From the NCBI RefSeq assembly GCF_030655415.1, contig NZ_JAURVN010000010.1, forward strand, positions 1 to 64,000: a DNA stretch of 64,000 bases, read 5' to 3'. This document shows positions 59,817 through 64,000 of this stretch, in pieces; within the stretch, counting starts at the first letter, position 1; each line of letters begins with the position of its first letter. This stretch comes from Herminiimonas sp. GTDB taxonomy: Bacteria > Pseudomonadota > Gammaproteobacteria > Burkholderiales > Burkholderiaceae. The notes under the pieces were generated by a model, which had not been told where the DNA came from, did not search any database, and saw only the letters and a program-made list of their open reading frames with translations. The position numbers and the translations under genes are program-made.

Positions 59817-59852
59817 AAAATAAAAAACCGCCATCGCGGGCGGTTTTTAAAG
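59817..59852 (-). terminator. Terminator of the yhdP-nit-tldD transcript
   Basis: Minus strand stem AAAACCGCC / GGCGGTTTT followed by a long T-rich tract; separates tldD from aroG. Confidence 0.88.
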
Positions 59853-60075
59853 AATTTCGGTTTAAGCTTTTTTACCTGCGCGCTTACCGCTTCTCCACCG
59901 CCATTAGGCTGGAATAGCTAAAGTAAAAATAAAATTGGAAGCGCGAAGTAGTCATGTCTGTAACTGAAATCTGTTTTATCTGTCGGTAATATTGCAATAA
60001 TTCAGCTGAATTGGCAAGAAAAGCTTGGAAAATGCATTGGCATTCAAACAAATTTTGGAAGAATGCCAACAAACA

Positions 60076-61536
60076 TCAAGCTGTTCCGCCTACTGTCACG
60101 CCATCGATACGCAAGGTAGGCTGGCCCACGCCGACCGGCACGCTCTGACCTTCTTTGCCGCAGACACCAACACCGCTGTCGAGGCGCATGTCGTTACCTA
60201 TCATCGAGACGCGGTTTAATACATCCGGGCCGTTACCGATCAGGGTTGCGCCCTTGACTGGGTAAGTGACTTTACCGTTTTCGATCATGTAGGCTTCACT
60301 CGCCGAAAACACGAATTTACCGTTGGTGATATCAACCTGACCGCCGCCAAAATTGACTGCGTACAACCCGTTCTTCACCGATGCCAGAATTTCTGCAGGA
60401 TCTTTGTCGCCACCCAACATATATGTATTCGTCATGCGCGGCATAGGCAAATGCGCGAAGGATTCACGACGTGCATTACCGGTGACAGGCATCTTCATCA
60501 AACGCGCATTCATCGTGTCTTGAATATAACCCTTCAAGATACCGTCTTCGATCAGCGTCGTGCATTGCGTAGGATTGCCTTCATCATCGATGTTCAGCGA
60601 ACCACGACGATCGGCGATGGTGCCGTCATCGACAACAGTCACACCTTTGGCCGCGACGCGCTCGCCGATACGACCTGAGAACGCACTGGAACCCTTGCGA
60701 TTGAAATCGCCTTCCAGCCCGTGACCAATCGCTTCATGCAACAACACACCTGGCCAACCAGGTCCGAGTACGACTGTCATTGGGCCCGCAGGAGCTGGAC
60801 GTGCTTCAAGATTGACGAGTGCGGAGGCCACTGCTTCGCTCGCATATTTTTCCAGCAACTCATCGCTGAAATAACCATAGCTGTAGCGACCGCCACCACC
60901 GCTGGAACCCATTTCGCGACGGCCATTTTGTTCTGCGATTACTGTGATCGAGACGCGCACCAGTGGACGAATATCAGCTGCCAGCACACCATCGCTGCGT
61001 ACGACCAATACAACATCGTATTCACCGGCGAGGCCAGCCATCACTTGCACTACGCGCGGATCTTTTGCGCGTGCGATGCGTTCAATTTTTTCCAGCAGTT
61101 TTACTTTTTCAGTTGCGTCCAGCGAGGTCAGTGGATCGTTAGGCAAATACAAATCACGGCCACCGACTTGCTGAATTGCCGAAGCGACTTTGATCTTGCC
61201 TGAACCTTGACGCGCAATCGTGCGTGTCGCAATCGCGGCTTCATTCAAGGCGCGTTCGGAGATTTCATCCGAATATGAAAACGCTGTCTTGTCGCCAGAT
61301 ACGGCGCGCACACCAACACCTTGATCGATAGAAAAACTACCGGTTTTGACGATGCCTTCTTCCAGACTCCAGCCTTCACTTTTCGTGAACTGGAAATACA
61401 AATCTGCGTAATCGACGCGATGCGTAAACATCGTTCCCAATGTTTTGATCAGGATGGATTCATCCAGGCCGAAAGGCGTCAGTAATACATCACGCGCAAC
61501 GGCCAGGGTTTTCAGATTTGGTTCAAATGGAGTCAT
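60076..61536 (-). CDS. tldD: TldD metalloprotease subunit
   Basis: 486 residues. TldD works with TldE (PmbA) in an oligomeric zinc protease that processes unfolded peptides and modified antibacterial peptides such as microcin B17. Catalytic motif [11 protein letters not shown] (HExxxH, about 267), and the N-terminal [21 protein letters not shown]. Its third zinc ligand Cys is probably VGVCGKEGQ near the end. ATG start; partner pmbA is not in the window. Confidence 0.95.
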   Translation of the reverse strand: MTPFEPNLKTLAVARDVLLTPFGLDESILIKTLGTMFTHRVDYADLYFQFTKSEGWSLEEGIVKTGSFSIDQGVGVRAVSGDKTAFSYSDEISERALNEAAIATRTIARQGSGKIKVASAIQQVGGRDLYLPNDPLTSLDATEKVKLLEKIERIARAKDPRVVQVMAGLAGEYDVVLVVRSDGVLAADIRPLVRVSITVIAEQNGRREMGSSGGGGRYSYGYFSDELLEKYASEAVASALVNLEARPAPAGPMTVVLGPGWPGVLLHEAIGHGLEGDFNRKGSSAFSGRIGERVAAKGVTVVDDGTIADRRGSLNIDDEGNPTQCTTLIEDGILKGYIQDTMNARLMKMPVTGNARRESFAHLPMPRMTNTYMLGGDKDPAEILASVKNGLYAVNFGGGQVDITNGKFVFSASEAYMIENGKVTYPVKGATLIGNGPDVLNRVSMIGNDMRLDSGVGVCGKEGQSVPVGVGQPTLRIDGVTVGGTA

Positions 61537-61589
61537 TGTTTATTTGCCATTTGCGCGTTGAGGCGCAAACAAAATTGATTCGGAAGTTA

Positions 61590-61601
61590 ATATATATATA
61601 T
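61590..61601. repeat. (TA)6 microsatellite
   Basis: TATATATATATA between the Nit-type gene and tldD, 53 nt before the tldD start. Possible AT-rich promoter element. Confidence 0.7.
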
Positions 61602-61664
61602 AGCGAATTGTAGAGCATCTGGCTCAAAGCCCGAGGAAACACTGAAATGTACTTATCAGTAAGA

Positions 61665-62486
61665 CTACAGTTTACGGTGTTTCAAGGCAGGAAGATTTTC
61701 CCGGATTCCAGATAAATAATTGGGTTCGATGTCGCCAATTACAAGGCCTTCGCCCTCTGCCAGCACGGTTTTGATTTCGCCCCACGGATCGATCAGCATA
61801 CTGTGACCCCATGTGGTGCGGCCGTTTTGATGACGGCCGCCTTGCGCTGCTGCTAAGACGTAGCATTGGTTTTCAATGGCGCGCGCGCGCAACAGGATTT
61901 CCCAATGCGCTTTGCCGGTTGTATACGTGAATGCCGCCGGCACCACGATCAAGGTGCAATCACCCATCGCGCGATACAACTCGGGAAAACGCAAGTCGTA
62001 ACAGACCGACAAACCCACTTTGCCAAACGGTGCATCGAAGGTGGTGACTTCGGTACCTTCGACAATCGTGCGTGCTTCGTCATACGATTCCGCGCCCTTG
62101 GTGAAGCTGAACAAATGAATCTTGTCGTAACGCTTAACCCGCTCGCCAGCCGGGTTATAAACCATCATTGAGTTCAATACCTTGTCGGCGACCAAGGCGG
62201 CCATCGGCAAGGTGCCGCCTATCAGCCAAATCTGATGTTCACGCGCGGTCTCGGCCATGAAAGTCTGAATAGGCCCGATGTCGATCTGTTCGGCCAAACC
62301 CAGTTTGTCATTTTCATGCATGCCCATCGACGCCCAATATTCAGGCAGCAAAACCAGATTCGCACCTTGTTGCGCCGCATCTGCAATCAGACGTTTGGCA
62401 GTCGCAATATTCTCTGCAATCGAAGGCGCGGAAATCATTTGAATTGCGGCCACTCGCGCGCCAGCATTGGTCGTGATCGTCATCAT
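61665..62486 (-). CDS. Nit1-type carbon-nitrogen hydrolase (deaminated glutathione amidase-like)
   Basis: 273 residues of the nitrilase superfamily. Catalytic triad: Glu in LLPEYWASM, Lys in RYDKIHLFSF, Cys in LSVCYDLRFPELYR. The layout fits Nit1/NitA, which repairs deaminated glutathione. ATG ATG pair directly after the YhdP stop (TGAATGATG), so coupled translation. Member of the yhdP-nit-tldD set; the substrate is inferred. Confidence 0.9.
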   Translation of the reverse strand: MMTITTNAGARVAAIQMISAPSIAENIATAKRLIADAAQQGANLVLLPEYWASMGMHENDKLGLAEQIDIGPIQTFMAETAREHQIWLIGGTLPMAALVADKVLNSMMVYNPAGERVKRYDKIHLFSFTKGAESYDEARTIVEGTEVTTFDAPFGKVGLSVCYDLRFPELYRAMGDCTLIVVPAAFTYTTGKAHWEILLRARAIENQCYVLAAAQGGRHQNGRTTWGHSMLIDPWGEIKTVLAEGEGLVIGDIEPNYLSGIRENLPALKHRKL

Positions 62487-64000
62487 TCAACCCTTCGTAA
62501 TGGTGTCTGCAATTTTTGAATTCGAAGTCCCGGGCGCGTGCTCTGCCTTGCGATCGATCTTGACGACATTCGGATCACTCCAAGCTCCGGTGATCGCATA
62601 TTCAAACGTGAATGCGCGCATCAAAGGTTCACGCAAGAACAACTGCGCCAGGAAGGTGCCCGCACCGATGACAGGATTGATCGCCAGCGCATAGGCAACT
62701 GATGCAGCGCCTGCATTGATTTCTGGAATCACGACCGCGCGCAAATTCTGTGACTCTTTCGCTATATCCGCGTTGCCGTCTATCAGCACTGTCGCGCTAA
62801 CGCCGCGCATTTTCAAATTGTCGGTGCTCGCCACACCATTGGTGATTTGCGCATTGCCGTTGATGCCATCAAACGCAAAGCCTTCTGAAAACACATCACG
62901 GAAATCCAGCGTCAAACGGCGCGGTATCGATTGCAAACTCAATACGCCCAACAACTTGGCGGCACCAGGTTCAACTTTCAAAAACTGTCCTGATGCGATG
63001 TCCAGATTGATGTTGCCGTTCAGACTAGGCACATCAAAAGAAAACGGTAAACCATTCCAACTGATCTCACCATCCATTTTGCCTTTACCGCCACGCAGCA
63101 CATCGGCAAAACCAAATCGATTCAATAAGTTACCTGCGTTGTTAATATTCAAAATGTAATCAAGGCTGGAAACATTGCTGCCATTTTTGGCCAGCCAGTT
63201 TCCTTTAGCCTTAAAGGTCGCATCCGGATTAGCCAACGAAAGATTACGTATGCGCCACTCGCGACCTTCTGTCGCACGCACATAATTCGCGAGCAATTCA
63301 AGACGTCCAAGTTTTTTACCGAATAGTTCAAAACTCTCAGCGACGACATCCAGTGCCGGCATTTCTGTTGTGCTATCTACGCCATCCATCAAGCCCTTGA
63401 CGTCGGAACCAACTGATTTAGGGATCACCATTGAAGCCAAACGTGCAGTGACTTTACCCAAGCCGCGACCAGATGAAGACTCCACCCAAGTCAGGTAACC
63501 CGACGCTTGCGCGGAGTCGACGTTGGCCTGCCACACGCTGCCTTCGTGCGAGACGCCCACTACCACCTCGTCAAATTTTTTCCCCATCAAAATCAGCTCA
63601 GTCGCACGCGCGGCCAGCACATTCGGCTCTACGTATTGCGTCATGTTGAGTGCATCTGATGCTTCGACAATTTTCTTTTGTGCGTTCTGAACAGGCTGCG
63701 CGCTCTTGCCGCCCGCTGCACTAATCGACGAGGCGACGCTGACCCATTCGTCAATATTCAGCGTATGTAAATTGACGTTCACCATCAAGCCACTATCAGG
63801 CTCTGGCGCTGGCGTATTAACGCCTATGCCACCACGCGCCACATGCCAAGCGGCAGATGGTTCGTTTGCGTTTTTCTCGCGCAGATAATTCGCCACCATT
63901 GACGAACCCAGTGAAAGTTTGATGCCATCACGCATGACCGCCGCATTGTCGGACGGCAGGCTGGCTTGTTCTATCTTGAGTGGCAATGCGTCTTTTGCAG
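62487..64000 (-). CDS. yhdP: YhdP/AsmA-like large envelope protein, C-terminal part (5' partial)
   Basis: The frame runs off the right edge of the window, so only about 504 C-terminal residues are seen. Seen: repetitive beta-rich AsmA/DUF3971-like sequence (EPDSGLMVNVNLHTLNIDEWV, FKAKGNWLAKNGSNVSSL) and a C-terminal segment with AINPVIGAGTFLAQLFL and FTFEYAITGAWSDPNVV typical of the YhdP/TIGR02099 family. Such proteins bridge the periplasm and are linked to phospholipid transport to the outer membrane. A TTG at 63986 is an internal codon. Followed without gap by the Nit-type gene. Confidence 0.88.
   Translation of the reverse strand, partial: AKDALPLKIEQASLPSDNAAVMRDGIKLSLGSSMVANYLREKNANEPSAAWHVARGGIGVNTPAPEPDSGLMVNVNLHTLNIDEWVSVASSISAAGGKSAQPVQNAQKKIVEASDALNMTQYVEPNVLAARATELILMGKKFDEVVVGVSHEGSVWQANVDSAQASGYLTWVESSSGRGLGKVTARLASMVIPKSVGSDVKGLMDGVDSTTEMPALDVVAESFELFGKKLGRLELLANYVRATEGREWRIRNLSLANPDATFKAKGNWLAKNGSNVSSLDYILNINNAGNLLNRFGFADVLRGGKGKMDGEISWNGLPFSFDVPSLNGNINLDIASGQFLKVEPGAAKLLGVLSLQSIPRRLTLDFRDVFSEGFAFDGINGNAQITNGVASTDNLKMRGVSATVLIDGNADIAKESQNLRAVVIPEINAGAASVAYALAINPVIGAGTFLAQLFLREPLMRAFTFEYAITGAWSDPNVVKIDRKAEHAPGTSNSKIADTITKG

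Overview
The window reads as the chromosome of a betaproteobacterium of moderate GC, most likely an Oxalobacteraceae member of the Herminiimonas/Janthinobacterium type. This placement is an inference from the core proteins (MurI, ArgF/ArgG, RsgA, TrpS, MurB, AroG, the YhdP-Nit-TldD row) and from a dispersed intergenic repeat that I recognise from Burkholderiales; no database search was done.

Region 1 (1-5340) is an accessory island lying against the 3' end of a tRNA-Ser(GGA) gene. It holds a membrane SH3b protein (cut by the window edge), a RadC-type JAMM protein, a MobA/MobL relaxase preceded by a sequence resembling a MOBQ nick site, a DUF3987 protein, an AlpA-type regulator and an unknown protein. 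It looks like one end of an integrative mobilizable element whose integrase lies outside the window or is lost.

Region 2 (5350-18500) is core genome: acs, a yqhA-fumarase-murI run, tRNA-His, a dCTPase-like MazG protein, a pair of TenA genes (one with and one without the catalytic Cys), an MFS transporter and a Usp protein. Between them lie many small, mostly hydrophilic or secreted proteins, several shorter than 60 residues. Three of these units share a two-part motif (TCCTAC-N17-TCCTAT-like) upstream.

Region 3 (18600-37500) is an envelope and signalling region: three Tyr-rich exported proteins, a translationally coupled TPR protein and L,D-transpeptidase with matching NTF2-like tails, a 1247-residue membrane-anchored coiled coil built from 98/119-residue repeats, a hybrid histidine kinase with a giant pseudokinase/AAA/GAF/histidine kinase, a catalase-like haem protein, a BNR-type lipoprotein and an RluA-type pseudouridine synthase.

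Region 4 (37600-45300) holds a DyP peroxidase in an operon with two unrecognised paralogous proteins, an orphan Hpt protein, a membrane diguanylate cyclase, SrkA kinase, a SEC-C protein and a composite intergenic repeat.

Region 5 (45386-64000) is mostly housekeeping: orn, a Ste24-type protease, phhB, rsgA, argF, argG, ppnP, trpS, murB, yajQ, a periplasmic retropepsin-like protease, aroG, tldD, a Nit-type amidase and the C-terminal part of YhdP (cut by the window edge). Set among these is an unusual overlapping pair: a hydantoinase-A-like ATPase and a histone-deacetylase-fold amidohydrolase with a Cys-rich tail.
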